From Blattabacterium cuenoti (lineage in GTDB: Bacteria > Bacteroidota > Bacteroidia > Flavobacteriales > Blattabacteriaceae), in the NCBI RefSeq assembly GCF_014252055.1, contig NZ_CP059208.1:186001-250000 (forward strand): a stretch of DNA of 64,000 nt, given 5' to 3'. A program made the translations under genes and the position numbers. Below are positions 44,090 to 53,222 of this stretch, one piece after another. Below the pieces are notes generated by a model. That model worked only from the letters and a program-made list of their open reading frames with translations. It did no database searches and was not told the DNA's origin. The first letter of the stretch is position 1, and each line of letters begins with the position of its first letter.

Positions 44090-46279
44090 ATGAAATTAGA
44101 GACACATTATTACAATAATAGTATCGTAAAAGCTTTTTTATATGCTACAATGTTTTGGGCGTTAATTGGATTTTTAGCAGGTTTATTTATAGCTATATTA
44201 TTATTTTCTCCTGAAATCCCTGAATTTATTTTTGGAAATAATTTAAAATTCTCCCAAGGAATTATGGGATTTGGTAGATGGCGTATGTTACATACAAATA
44301 CTGCTATTTTTGCTTTTGTAGGAAATACAATTTTTACAGGTTATTATTATTGTATACAAAGGATACTAAAAACAAGAATATTTAGCGATACTTTAAGTTG
44401 GATTCATTTTTGGGGATGGCAAATATTTATTATTCTTACTTGGGTTACCTTTTTATTAGGAATAAATACAAGCAAAGAATATGCAGAGCACGAATGGCCT
44501 ATAGATATATTAATATTTCTTATATGGTTGATTTATGGAATCAATATTATAGGAAGTATTTTAAAAAGAAGAATACAACATTTATACGTTAGTATTTGGT
44601 TTTTATTAGGAACATGGGTAGCTATGGCTATGTTGCATGTATTTAATAATCTTGAATTACCAATTTCTGTTCTATCTTTTAAAAGTTATTCTATATATGC
44701 TGGAGTTCAAGATGCATTGATGCAATGGTGGTATGGTCATAATGCTGTAGCTTTTATTTTAACTACACCTATTCTTGGATTAATGTATTATTTTGTTCCA
44801 AAAGCTTCTAATCAACCTATTTTTTCTTATAAGCTTTCTATCATTCATTTTTGGTCATTAATATTCATATATATCTGGGCTGGTCCGCATCATTTAATGT
44901 ATACATCCCTTCCTAATTGGGCTCAAATGTTAGGAACTATTTTCTCTATTATGTTAATTGCTCCTTCTTGGGGTGGAATGTTAAATGGGTTGTTAACTTT
45001 AAGAGGAGATTGGAATAAGGTTAAAAAAGATCCTATTCTTAAATTTTTTGTAGTTGGTATTATATGTTATGGAATGGCAACTTTTGAAGGGCCTATGTTA
45101 GCTACCAAAACTTTAAATTCTATTGGTCACTTTACAGATTGGGTTATAGCTCATGTTCATCTTGGGACTTTAGGATGGAATGGATTTATGGCTTTTGGAG
45201 TTTTATATTGGTTAACGAAAAAAATGTGGAATACAAAATTATATTCTATTTCATTAGCTAATATTCATTTTTGGTTAGGAGTTTTGGGAATTGCATTATA
45301 CATTTTTCCAATGTATTTCGGATCTGTTTTACAATCTATGATGTGGAAAAAATTTAATCCTGATGGAACCTTAACTTACAAAAATTTTTTGGATTCTGTT
45401 ATATCCATTATTCCATTTTATAGAATTCGTTTTCTAGGTGGGCTCATTTATTTATTAGGTTTTATTTTAATGATGTTTAATTTATTCAAAACCATAAGAA
45501 AAGGTAATTTTATTAAAAATGAAGAGTTTAAATGCATTTCTTTTAATAAAAAAATAGAAAAAGAAAATAAAAATTTTCATAATTGGTTAGAAAAAAAACC
45601 TATACAGTTTACTATATTATCTTTTATTGCCGTAGCTATTGGAGGTTTTATAGAAATAATTCCTACTTTAGTAATTAAATCTAATGTTCCTACAATACAT
45701 AGTGTTAAACCTTATAGTGCGTTAGAATTAGAGGGACGAGATTTATTTGTAAGAGAAGGATGTAATGCTTGTCATAGCGCACAAGTTCGTCCGTTCAGAG
45801 ATGAAGTTGTTCGTTATGGAGAATATTCTAAGGCAGGAGAATTTGTATATGATCACCCATTTCTTTGGGGGTCCAAAAGAACAGGTCCAGATTTAGCTAG
45901 AGAAGGAGGAAAAAATCCAAATTCTTGGCATTATAATCATATGAAAAATCCTCGTTCTACTTCTTCAGGATCTATTATGCCTAGTTATCCTTGGCTTATT
46001 TATAATAAATTAGATATTTCTGATACGGAAAAAAAATTGAAAGCAATGATTAGACTAGGAGTCCCATATACTTCAGAATATGTAAAAAATTTTAAAAAAT
46101 ATATAGACGTTCAATCAAAAAAAATTGTATCCGATATTTATAAGGAATATCCTTCTTTAAGCAAAGAAATAAATACACAAAAAATAAAATATAAAAATGA
46201 ATTTATTCCTTTAGAAAAGAGAGAAATAATAGCATTAATTGCATATCTACAACGTTTAGGTACAGATATTAAATCTTGA
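44090..46279 (+). CDS. ccoNO: Fused cbb3 cytochrome oxidase subunits I and II
   Basis: Catalytic core of the high-affinity terminal oxidase, in the inner membrane. It has 729 residues. The CcoN part (about 1-480) is multi-pass and has the haem/copper ligands in MLHTNTAIFAF, WWYGHNAVAF, GPHHLMYTSLPNW and AHVHLGTLGWNG. The CcoO part (about 500-729) has a membrane anchor and then a c-type haem site EGCNACHSAQVRPF near 560, with a Met ligand in SIMPSYPW. This fusion is characteristic of Bacteroidetes. It overlaps the CcoQ-like frame region at its end and leads a tight operon. Confidence 0.95.
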   Translation: MKLETHYYNNSIVKAFLYATMFWALIGFLAGLFIAILLFSPEIPEFIFGNNLKFSQGIMGFGRWRMLHTNTAIFAFVGNTIFTGYYYCIQRILKTRIFSDTLSWIHFWGWQIFIILTWVTFLLGINTSKEYAEHEWPIDILIFLIWLIYGINIIGSILKRRIQHLYVSIWFLLGTWVAMAMLHVFNNLELPISVLSFKSYSIYAGVQDALMQWWYGHNAVAFILTTPILGLMYYFVPKASNQPIFSYKLSIIHFWSLIFIYIWAGPHHLMYTSLPNWAQMLGTIFSIMLIAPSWGGMLNGLLTLRGDWNKVKKDPILKFFVVGIICYGMATFEGPMLATKTLNSIGHFTDWVIAHVHLGTLGWNGFMAFGVLYWLTKKMWNTKLYSISLANIHFWLGVLGIALYIFPMYFGSVLQSMMWKKFNPDGTLTYKNFLDSVISIIPFYRIRFLGGLIYLLGFILMMFNLFKTIRKGNFIKNEEFKCISFNKKIEKENKNFHNWLEKKPIQFTILSFIAVAIGGFIEIIPTLVIKSNVPTIHSVKPYSALELEGRDLFVREGCNACHSAQVRPFRDEVVRYGEYSKAGEFVYDHPFLWGSKRTGPDLAREGGKNPNSWHYNHMKNPRSTSSGSIMPSYPWLIYNKLDISDTEKKLKAMIRLGVPYTSEYVKNFKKYIDVQSKKIVSDIYKEYPSLSKEINTQKIKYKNEFIPLEKREIIALIAYLQRLGTDIKS

Positions 46280-46284
46280 AATTA

Positions 46285-46470
46285 ATGATAAGTTTTTTTA
46301 AACATTATTTTACTGGAGAAAAATACATAGGAATTTTTCAATCTATTATACTTGTGATATTTTTTTTAACTTTCTTCTTTATAGTATTTTTTATTTTGAA
46401 AAAGCCTAAAAAATATTATAGAGAAGAAATTATTTCTATTCTAGAAACAGAGGATAAAGAAAATAATTAG
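46285..46470 (+). CDS. ccoQ: CcoQ-like small oxidase subunit
   Basis: A 61-residue single-pass membrane protein. I start at the ATG at 46285 (MISFFKHYFTG); a TTG at 46276 is in frame but overlaps the ccoNO stop. It has one helix (about 15-36) followed by KKPKKYYREE. Sequence alone is weak evidence; the call rests on size, topology and position between ccoNO and ccoP. Confidence 0.8.
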   Translation: MISFFKHYFTGEKYIGIFQSIILVIFFLTFFFIVFFILKKPKKYYREEIISILETEDKENN

Positions 46471-46476
46471 TATAGT

Positions 46477-47361
46477 ATGAGGTATAAAGTTTCATCTTTC
46501 ATTATGATTCCTTCTATTTTATCTATTATAATGTATATGTTATATACTTTTTTTGAAAGTTATAATAGAGTAAATTATATAGTTCATCCAATTACAATAT
46601 TTTTTTTTATTGTAATCACAATATTATTATTTGTTTTAGAATCTATCAATTATTTAATATTTAAAAAGAGATTGGAATCCCTTTCAGAATACGAAAGAAT
46701 AAAAATATTAGATGAAAATGAAGGAAATTATTTTCATAGACTTTATAGGTTTCTATTTATTGGACAAAATAATGAAAAAGTTAAAAAAATTGATCATGGA
46801 TTTGACGGAATTATAGAATTAGATAATAAATTACCAGTTTGGTGGGTTCATTTGTTTTTGATTACAATTGTATTTTCAGCAATTTATTTTTTTTCTTATC
46901 TATTTATAGATTATTCTAATCCTTATAAAGAATATGACATAGCTTATAAAGATCAATTAAAAAAAATTGAAATTTTTGAAAAAAATACACCACAGGTTAC
47001 TATAGAAAATGCTTCTTTTAAAAAAGATTTTATAAATAATGGAAAAACACTTTTTGAAGAAAATTGTTCTACATGTCATAAATCAGATGGTAGTGGAAGT
47101 ATTGGTCCTAATTTAACAGATGATTATTGGATAAATATAAAAGAGAAAGATTTATTTAAAAATATATACTATATAATATGGAATGGAAGTGAGAACAATC
47201 CTACTATGCGAGCTTTTGGAAAATCAGGAGAAATCAAAGGAAATGATATTGAAAAAATATCTAGTTATGTCTATTTTATTAATAAAAATAAAAAATCTTC
47301 GGAGGGTAAAGCACCGCAAGGAAAAAAAAACTTAGATTGGATCAACGAAACTAAACAATAA
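46477..47361 (+). CDS. ccoP: cbb3 oxidase subunit III (CcoP)
   Basis: Membrane-bound cytochrome c subunit that passes electrons to CcoN. It has 294 residues. Two N-terminal hydrophobic segments lie at about 5-60, then DHGFDGIIELDNKLPVWWVHLF, the usual CcoP lead-in, and a third membrane helix near 125-145. One c-type haem site is visible, ENCSTCHKSDGSGSIGPNL, near 197. Proteobacterial CcoP has two; the single site here fits Bacteroidetes relatives as far as I recall. Confidence 0.93.
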   Translation: MRYKVSSFIMIPSILSIIMYMLYTFFESYNRVNYIVHPITIFFFIVITILLFVLESINYLIFKKRLESLSEYERIKILDENEGNYFHRLYRFLFIGQNNEKVKKIDHGFDGIIELDNKLPVWWVHLFLITIVFSAIYFFSYLFIDYSNPYKEYDIAYKDQLKKIEIFEKNTPQVTIENASFKKDFINNGKTLFEENCSTCHKSDGSGSIGPNLTDDYWINIKEKDLFKNIYYIIWNGSENNPTMRAFGKSGEIKGNDIEKISSYVYFINKNKKSSEGKAPQGKKNLDWINETKQ

Positions 47362-47386
47362 ATCTAAATCATCATTTTTTTTAATT

Positions 47387-47836
47387 ATGAAAATTAAATT
47401 CAATTGGGATGTTGGAATAGTGTTATCTTTGATCACTTTCATTACTTTTATCATTTATATAGCATTTTTTTTTCCAAATGTAGAAAGTCAGCTTGTATCG
47501 GATAAATATTATGAAGAAGAAATAAAATATCAAGAAATTATAAATGAGAAAAAAAATTTTTCAAATCTTTCTAAAAAAATAAAAATTATTCCTATAAAAT
47601 ATTCTGGAATTAGAATAATGATTCCATATGATAAGAATGATATATATGGATATTTTACTCTATTTAGATCTTCCTCTAAAGATTTAGATGTTACAAAATA
47701 TTTTAAAATATCAAAATCCTCTAATGTATTATTTATTCCAAAAAAATTATTGAAGAGAGGATCCTATAAACTTATAATTAGATGGAAATCTAATGAAAAA
47801 AAATATCTTTTTGAAAAAAATATATTCTGGGAATAA
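47387..47836 (+). CDS. ccoH: FixH/CcoH-family oxidase assembly protein
   Basis: A 149-residue protein with one N-terminal membrane helix (about 7-28, KFNWDVGIVLSLITFITF) and a periplasmic domain containing SQLVSDKYYEEEIKYQE, which matches the FixH family (here VSDKYYEEE). It is required for cbb3 assembly in other bacteria. It follows ccoP at 25 nt with no ccoG between, although ccoG usually sits here in Bacteroidetes. Confidence 0.88.
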   Translation: MKIKFNWDVGIVLSLITFITFIIYIAFFFPNVESQLVSDKYYEEEIKYQEIINEKKNFSNLSKKIKIIPIKYSGIRIMIPYDKNDIYGYFTLFRSSSKDLDVTKYFKISKSSNVLFIPKKLLKRGSYKLIIRWKSNEKKYLFEKNIFWE

Positions 47837-47883
47837 AAAATAAAAAAATAATTCTAAGAATTATTAAATTAATATTTAGTATA

Positions 47884-50160
47884 ATGAGAAAAAAAACAAG
47901 TAATTTTCGTGAAGAATCTCTAAATTACCATAGTCAATTTCCTTCTGGAAAAATACAAGTAACTCCTACTAAAAAATATAGTAGCCAGAGAGATCTTTCT
48001 CTTGCTTATTCACCTGGTGTTGCAGAACCTTGCAAAGAAATAGCTAATTGTTCAAGAAAGGTATATAAATATACATCTAAAGGAAATCTTGTAGCAGTAA
48101 TTACTAATGGATCTGCCGTATTAGGATTAGGTAATATTGGTGCTTTAGCTTCTAAACCAGTTATGGAAGGAAAAGCACTTTTGTTTAAAATTTTTTCTGG
48201 AATTGATGTTTTTGATATAGAAATAAATGAATCAGATCCTAAAAAATTTGTAGATATAGTAAAATCAATTGCACCTACTTTTGGTGGAATTAACTTAGAA
48301 GATATTAAAGCTCCAGAAGCTTTTGAAATAGAAAAAAAACTTAAAATGGAGTTAGATATCCCTGTTATGCATGATGATCAACATGGAACAGCTATTATTT
48401 CAGGAGCGGCTTTGCTAAACGCTATAACTTTTGTTGATAAAAAAATTAATGATATAAAAATGGTAGTAAATGGAGCTGGAGCTGCTGCTATTTCTTGTAC
48501 AAGAACTTATAAACAACTTGGAGTAAAACCTGAGAATATACTTATGTTTGATAGCAAAGGATTATTACACACCTCAAGATCTGATTTAAATAAAGAGAAA
48601 AAAGAATTTTCTGTAAGTACTAAAATTTTGACTTTAGAAGAAGCAATTAAAAATGCAGATGTTTTTATAGGTTTATCTATAGGAGGAATATTAACTCCTA
48701 ATATGCTGAGAAGCATGTCTAAAAATCCTATTGTATTTGCTATGGCTAATCCTGATCCAGAAATAGAATATGATTCAGCAATTAAAATTCGTACAGATGT
48801 TATCATGGCTACTGGAAGAAGTGATTATCCGAATCAAGTAAATAATGTATTGGGGTTTCCTTATATTTTTAGAGGAGCCCTTGACGTTCATGCTAGTGTT
48901 ATTAATGATGAAATGAAATTAGCAGCTGTATATGCTATTGCTTCTTTAGCAAAAGAACCTGTTCCAGAACAGGTAAATATTGTTTATAATAAAAAAAATA
49001 TTTCTTTTGGAAAAGAATACATTATTCCGAAACCTTTTGATAATCGACTAATTACTCGTGTTGCTCCTGCTGTAGCTAAAGCGGCTATGGATTCTGGGGT
49101 TGCAAGAAATCCTATTTTAAATTGGAAAGAATATAAAGAAAAATTGTTAGATAGAATGGGATATGAAAGTAAAATGCTTAGAATGATTCAAAATAGAGCA
49201 AGAACAAATCCAAAAAAAATTGTTTTTTGTGATGGAGAAGAATATGATGTTCTTAAATCAGTTCAAATTCTTCATGAAGAAGGAATCGTATCTATTCCTA
49301 TAGTATTAGGAAACGAAGAACGTATAAAACGTTTAATGACTGAAAATAATCTTGATTTTGAATTAGAAATTATAGATCCATTAAAAGAAAAAAATGAAAA
49401 AAAAATAGAATACTTTGCTAAAATTCTATGGAAAAGGAGAAATAGAAAAGGTTTAACTCTATATGAATCAAAAATTCGTATGCAAACCAATGATCACTTT
49501 GGAGCTATGATGGTAGATCAAGGCGAAGCAGATGCCGTTATTACAGGTTATTCTAGAAGTTTTTCTTTAAGTTTACGTCCAATGTTAGAAGTCATAGGAA
49601 GAGATGATTCAGTTCAAAAAACAGCAGGAATGATGATATTGTTAACGAAACGAGGACCTTTATTTTTAGCAGATACAGCTGTAATTCCTGACCCAACTAG
49701 TGAAGAATTAGCTAGAATTGCTATTATGGCCTCTAATGTAGTTAGAGGGTTTGATATTGAACCACATATAGCTATGTTATCTTTTCAAAACTTCTCTTCT
49801 GATTCTAAAACTTCTTCTAAGGTTTCTAAAACAGTATATTTTCTACATAAAAAATATCCAAATTTAATAGTAGATGGAGAATTGCAACCAGATTTTGCAT
49901 TAAATGAATTTTTGTTAGCTAGTAAATTTCCTTTTTCTAAACTAGTTAAAAAAAGAGCAAATATTTTTATTTTTCCAAATCTGGAATCAGGAAATTTAAC
50001 TTATAAATTTATAAGAGGATTAGGAAATACTCAAACTATTGGTCCTATAATGTTAGGAATGCGAAAACCGGCACATGTTATGCAAATGCAATCTAATATA
50101 GAAGAAATAGTAAATTTAGCTACTTTATCTGTAATAGATGCACAAATAAGAAATTCATAA
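47884..50160 (+). CDS. maeB: Malic enzyme with phosphotransacetylase domain
   Basis: Oxidative decarboxylation of malate to pyruvate, probably NADP-dependent. It has 758 residues, the length of the MaeB two-domain form. The malic domain (about 1-420) has LSLAYSPGVAEPC near 36, TNGSAVLGLGNIG near 79, MHDDQHGTAI near 163 and VVNGAGAAAISC near 195. The C-terminal part (about 430-758) is phosphotransacetylase-like, with AMMVDQGEADAVITG, usually regulatory. It overlaps murI by 6 nt at the 3' ends. Confidence 0.95.
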   Translation: MRKKTSNFREESLNYHSQFPSGKIQVTPTKKYSSQRDLSLAYSPGVAEPCKEIANCSRKVYKYTSKGNLVAVITNGSAVLGLGNIGALASKPVMEGKALLFKIFSGIDVFDIEINESDPKKFVDIVKSIAPTFGGINLEDIKAPEAFEIEKKLKMELDIPVMHDDQHGTAIISGAALLNAITFVDKKINDIKMVVNGAGAAAISCTRTYKQLGVKPENILMFDSKGLLHTSRSDLNKEKKEFSVSTKILTLEEAIKNADVFIGLSIGGILTPNMLRSMSKNPIVFAMANPDPEIEYDSAIKIRTDVIMATGRSDYPNQVNNVLGFPYIFRGALDVHASVINDEMKLAAVYAIASLAKEPVPEQVNIVYNKKNISFGKEYIIPKPFDNRLITRVAPAVAKAAMDSGVARNPILNWKEYKEKLLDRMGYESKMLRMIQNRARTNPKKIVFCDGEEYDVLKSVQILHEEGIVSIPIVLGNEERIKRLMTENNLDFELEIIDPLKEKNEKKIEYFAKILWKRRNRKGLTLYESKIRMQTNDHFGAMMVDQGEADAVITGYSRSFSLSLRPMLEVIGRDDSVQKTAGMMILLTKRGPLFLADTAVIPDPTSEELARIAIMASNVVRGFDIEPHIAMLSFQNFSSDSKTSSKVSKTVYFLHKKYPNLIVDGELQPDFALNEFLLASKFPFSKLVKKRANIFIFPNLESGNLTYKFIRGLGNTQTIGPIMLGMRKPAHVMQMQSNIEEIVNLATLSVIDAQIRNS

Positions 50161-50970
50161 GATATTAAAAAATATATGTTTTTTAAACACAATATTTTTT
50201 CCAAAAAAAGTTTGAACTTTTTTTTGGAAAAAATATGGTAGAAAATTAGACGTATAAAAAATCTCTAATTTTTTTTTACTAGATGTAGTAAGACATGATA
50301 ATTTTTTTTCTTTTAATTTATTTTTTATTTCTTGTACTACTATTTTTTGTATATCAATTAAATGAACTTTTCCATAATAGAAATTTTCTATTTCCTTTTT
50401 AAGGAATAAATAATGAGTACAAGCTAATAATAATGTATCTATTGATTTTAAATCATTTAAATAATTTTTTATGATATTTTTCGTTTTTATTATTCCAACT
50501 CCTTCTTCTATTATAGGAGCAAGTAGAGGTGCAGATATTTGAATTATATCTAAATGATGATGATATTTTTTTATTCTTTTTATATAAAAATTTGAACGTA
50601 TAGTAGCAGGTGTTGCAATTATTCCTATTTTTTTAGATGATAAGAATAATTTATTTTTTACTATAGGATCAATAACGTTAAATATTATTAATTTTTTATG
50701 ATATTTTTTTTTTATTTCGTATAAAGCATTAGATGTAATAGAATTACATGCAATTACTAAAGCTTTACATTTTTTTTCTAAAAGAAAAGATGCTATTTTC
50801 ATGGAATTTTCTATAATAAAATTTTTAGATTTTTCTCCATATGGCATATTTTTATTATCTCCAAAATAAATAATTCTCTCATTAGGCATTTGTTCTGCTA
50901 TCTCCTTAGCTATAATCATTCCTCCAATACCAGAATCAAATACCCCTATTGGAGCATTTATTTCCATCAT
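50155..50970 (-). CDS. murI: Glutamate racemase
   Basis: Makes D-glutamate for peptidoglycan. It has 271 residues (or 270 from the second Met). The two catalytic Cys lie in VIACNSITSNA near 75 and LLACTHYLFLKKEIE near 188. The N-terminus has IGVFDSGIGGM, and YFGDNKNMPYGEKS near 35 is the substrate-binding region. With dapF, the glucosaminidase and NlpC/P60 genes it shows that a cell wall is kept. Confidence 0.95.
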   Translation of the reverse strand: MMEINAPIGVFDSGIGGMIIAKEIAEQMPNERIIYFGDNKNMPYGEKSKNFIIENSMKIASFLLEKKCKALVIACNSITSNALYEIKKKYHKKLIIFNVIDPIVKNKLFLSSKKIGIIATPATIRSNFYIKRIKKYHHHLDIIQISAPLLAPIIEEGVGIIKTKNIIKNYLNDLKSIDTLLLACTHYLFLKKEIENFYYGKVHLIDIQKIVVQEIKNKLKEKKLSCLTTSSKKKLEIFYTSNFLPYFFQKKVQTFFGKNIVFKKHIFFNIL

Positions 50971-50991
50971 TTCAGTAAATTAATCTAAAAA

Positions 50992-51237
50992 TTATTTGGA
51001 TAATAAATTTTTACTTAACCTATTTTTCAACCTAGATGATTTATTTTTATGGATAATATTTTTTTTAACCAATTTATCAATCATAGATATTACCTTAGAA
51101 TAATCTTTTTCATTTTTATCATCATTATTTAAAAATTTTTTTATAGCCGTTTTCGTGCTTTTATATACATATCTATTGCGAAGACGTTTAACTTGGTTTT
51201 GTCTAATTCTTTTTAAAGAAGATAAATGATTTGCCAT
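50992..51237 (-). CDS. rpsT: Ribosomal protein S20
   Basis: Small-subunit protein that binds 16S rRNA. I start at the ATG at 51237 (MANHLSSLKRIRQNQVKRLRN), giving 81 residues, the usual size. An upstream in-frame ATG would read into the tRNA-Glu gene. The sequence is strongly basic throughout. It lies 13 nt downstream of tRNA-Glu on the same strand, so the two may share a transcript. Confidence 0.95.
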   Translation of the reverse strand: MANHLSSLKRIRQNQVKRLRNRYVYKSTKTAIKKFLNNDDKNEKDYSKVISMIDKLVKKNIIHKNKSSRLKNRLSKNLLSK

Positions 51238-51250
51238 AAATTTAATATCA

Positions 51251-51322
51251 TAGCCCATAGGGGAATCGAACCCCTCTTTCCAGGATGAAAACCTGACGTC
51301 CTAACCAATAGACGAATGGGCC
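51251..51322 (-). tRNA. tRNA-Glu (anticodon TTC)
   Basis: The minus strand folds to a complete 72-nt cloverleaf. The acceptor stem pairs GGCCCAT with ATGGGCT, the anticodon loop TTTTCAT carries TTC, and the T-arm is AGGGG-TTCGATT-CCCCT. CCA is not encoded. A TATAATTTG sequence (51342-51350, minus) lies 19 nt upstream. Confidence 0.97.
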
Positions 51323-51341
51323 TATTAAAAAGTAATATGTA

Positions 51342-51350
51342 CAAATTATA
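51342..51350 (-). promoter_or_regulatory. Probable -7 box for tRNA-Glu
   Basis: The minus strand reads TATAATTTG, a TAnnTTTG box with one extra spacer base, 19 nt before the tRNA 5' end. Confidence 0.4.
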
Positions 51351-51381
51351 TTTTTTTTGTATTTAATACAAGTAAATTTCT

Positions 51382-51389
51382 TAAATTTG
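51382..51389 (+). promoter_or_regulatory. -7 box for the NlpC/P60 gene
   Basis: TAAATTTG matches TAnnTTTG and ends 24 nt before the ATG at 51414. It supports 51414 as the true start of the downstream gene. Confidence 0.45.
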
Positions 51390-51413
51390 ATCATCTATAT
51401 CAATTTTATTCAA

Positions 51414-51978
51414 ATGGAAAAAAAAAAGTAAAATTGTTTTCATCATAAATTCTTCTAGAATTGTTTTACTTATAATTTTTTATTATCATTTTTTTCATAT
51501 TCCATCATATGGAAGAAATAATACAATAGTATTTGATAATCTTTTATTTAGAAAAAAAAATATTTACTTTAAAAAAAGTAAAAACAAAGGATATTTTTTA
51601 GTAGAAAAAGCAAAAGATTACATGCATACTCCATATAAATACGGAGGAGTTACAAAATCTGGAATAGATTGCTCTGCTTTTATAAAAAAAATATTTTCAT
51701 TCTATAAAATAAATCTTCCACGTGTTTCTCATCACCAAGCAAAAAAAGGCTTTTTTGTTACAAAAAAAAAGATAAAAATAGGGGATTTACTATTTTTTTC
51801 TACAGGAATAACCAATAAGAAAATAAATCATGTAGGAATGGTTATTAATGTAAGCTACAAAAATATATTCTTTATTCATGCTTCTGCATCAAATGGTGTA
51901 GTTATTTCTCAATTGTATGAAAAATACTGGAACAATAAATATCTTATGGCAAGAAGAATACTTTACCTAGAAAAATAA
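51414..51978 (+). CDS. NlpC/P60 peptidase, apparent frameshift in an A10 tract
   Basis: The catalytic domain is in the frame ending at 51978: TPYKYGGVTKSGIDCSAFI with the nucleophile Cys, INHVGMVI with the catalytic His and FIHASASNGV. The first ATG in that frame is 51622, inside the domain. The frame is open back to 51391 and encodes a signal-peptide-like stretch (IVLLIIFYYHFF) and the first domain helix (LVEKAKDYMHTPY). The only fitting start, ATG at 51414, is one base out of frame because of ten A at 51418-51427. With nine A the product would be 187 residues starting MEKKSKIV. So it is a frameshift rescued by slippage, a pseudogene or a sequencing error. Confidence 0.8.
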
Positions 51979-53219
51979 TCATTTTCAATAGAAAATCCTA
52001 TAGATTTTAAATCTATCCAAAAATTAGGATATGATTTTTTTACAACATTTGGATCCTCTATACAAATGGAATACTGTAATCCTAATGGAGCAAAAGACAT
52101 AGCCATTCTATGATCTTGATAAGTATTGAAAAAAATACAATGATTTTTTTCTTGTAAAAAATCTGTTATTTCTATAGAATAATTTGTTATATTCGTCTTA
52201 ACCCCTATTTTATGTAATTCTTTTTTCAATGCTATTAATCTATCTGTTTCTTTTATTTTTAATGTTTCTAACCCTTTTAAAAAACATTTTATTCCAAGAG
52301 CAGCACTAGTAACAGTAATAGTTTGTGCAATATCCGGTGTTTTATTCAAGTTTAATTCAAAAAATTTTGGTAAACTAAAATTTATTTTTTTAAAAATGAT
52401 TATTTTATTTTCTTTAAACAAAGTAGAAATTCCAAAATACTTTTCATATATATATGAGACTTCTTTGTCTCCCTGTAAACTATTATTATCATATGAAGAT
52501 AAAATGATCTTACTTTCTTTTGCAATAGCAGACATAGAATAATAATAAGAAGCAGAACTCCAATCTGATTCTATATAAAAACATTTTTTTTGTTTCTTTT
52601 TTCCTGGAAAAATATGAATAACTTTTTTATTATTCCATAAAACTTTTATACCTGAGAGTATTAGCAGATCAAAAGTCATTTTTATATATGGAAAAGATGT
52701 AACGTTATCTTGCATAAAAATTTTAAGTCCATTTTTAAATTTACTAGCTACTAACATTAAAGAACTAATATATTGACTACTAACTTGTGCATTGATATTT
52801 ATTTCTCCCCCAGTTATTTCTTTTCCTAAAATTTTTATCGGTGGATATCCTTCTTTTTCTAAAAAATTTATTTCAGCTCCTAGTTTTCTCAAAGCATCAA
52901 CTAATACAAGAATTGGTCTTTCTTTCATTCTTTTAGATCCTGTTAGGATCACTTCTCTTTCTTTTTGTATAGATAAATAAGAAGTTAAAAAACGCATAGC
53001 TGTTCCAGCATGATGAATATCTAATATATTCGAATAACTAGTTAAACTACTTTTCAATATTTCTGTATCTTCACAATTAGAAAGATTTACAATATCAATT
53101 TCATCTTTATAAATAGCTTTTAAAATTAAAAGACGATTAGATATGCTTTTAGATCCATTTATAGATACGGATCCATATAAAGATCTATTATTTTTTTTCT
53201 TAATTTTTACGTAAGACAT
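51963..53219 (-). CDS. aroA: 3-phosphoshikimate 1-carboxyvinyltransferase (EPSP synthase)
   Basis: Penultimate step to chorismate. It has 418 residues, near the usual 430. Marks are INGSKSISNRLLILKAI near 20, HAGTAMRFLTSYLS near 65, KRMKERPI near 95, SSQYISSLMLVASKF near 146 and the C-terminal KETDRLIALKKEL near 315 and YQDHRMAMSFAP near 360. In GTAMRF the usual GNAGTxxR pattern is partly changed (HHAGTAMR). It overlaps the convergent NlpC/P60 gene by 16 nt. Confidence 0.94.
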   Translation of the reverse strand: MSYVKIKKKNNRSLYGSVSINGSKSISNRLLILKAIYKDEIDIVNLSNCEDTEILKSSLTSYSNILDIHHAGTAMRFLTSYLSIQKEREVILTGSKRMKERPILVLVDALRKLGAEINFLEKEGYPPIKILGKEITGGEININAQVSSQYISSLMLVASKFKNGLKIFMQDNVTSFPYIKMTFDLLILSGIKVLWNNKKVIHIFPGKKKQKKCFYIESDWSSASYYYSMSAIAKESKIILSSYDNNSLQGDKEVSYIYEKYFGISTLFKENKIIIFKKINFSLPKFFELNLNKTPDIAQTITVTSAALGIKCFLKGLETLKIKETDRLIALKKELHKIGVKTNITNYSIEITDFLQEKNHCIFFNTYQDHRMAMSFAPLGLQYSICIEDPNVVKKSYPNFWIDLKSIGFSIENDYFSR

Positions 53220-53222
53220 ATT

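Noticed and set aside
47845..47866. A palindrome between ccoH and maeB as a terminator
   Set aside because: The stem is almost only A-T, the loop is 3 nt and no T-run follows, so chance is likely in AT-rich DNA.
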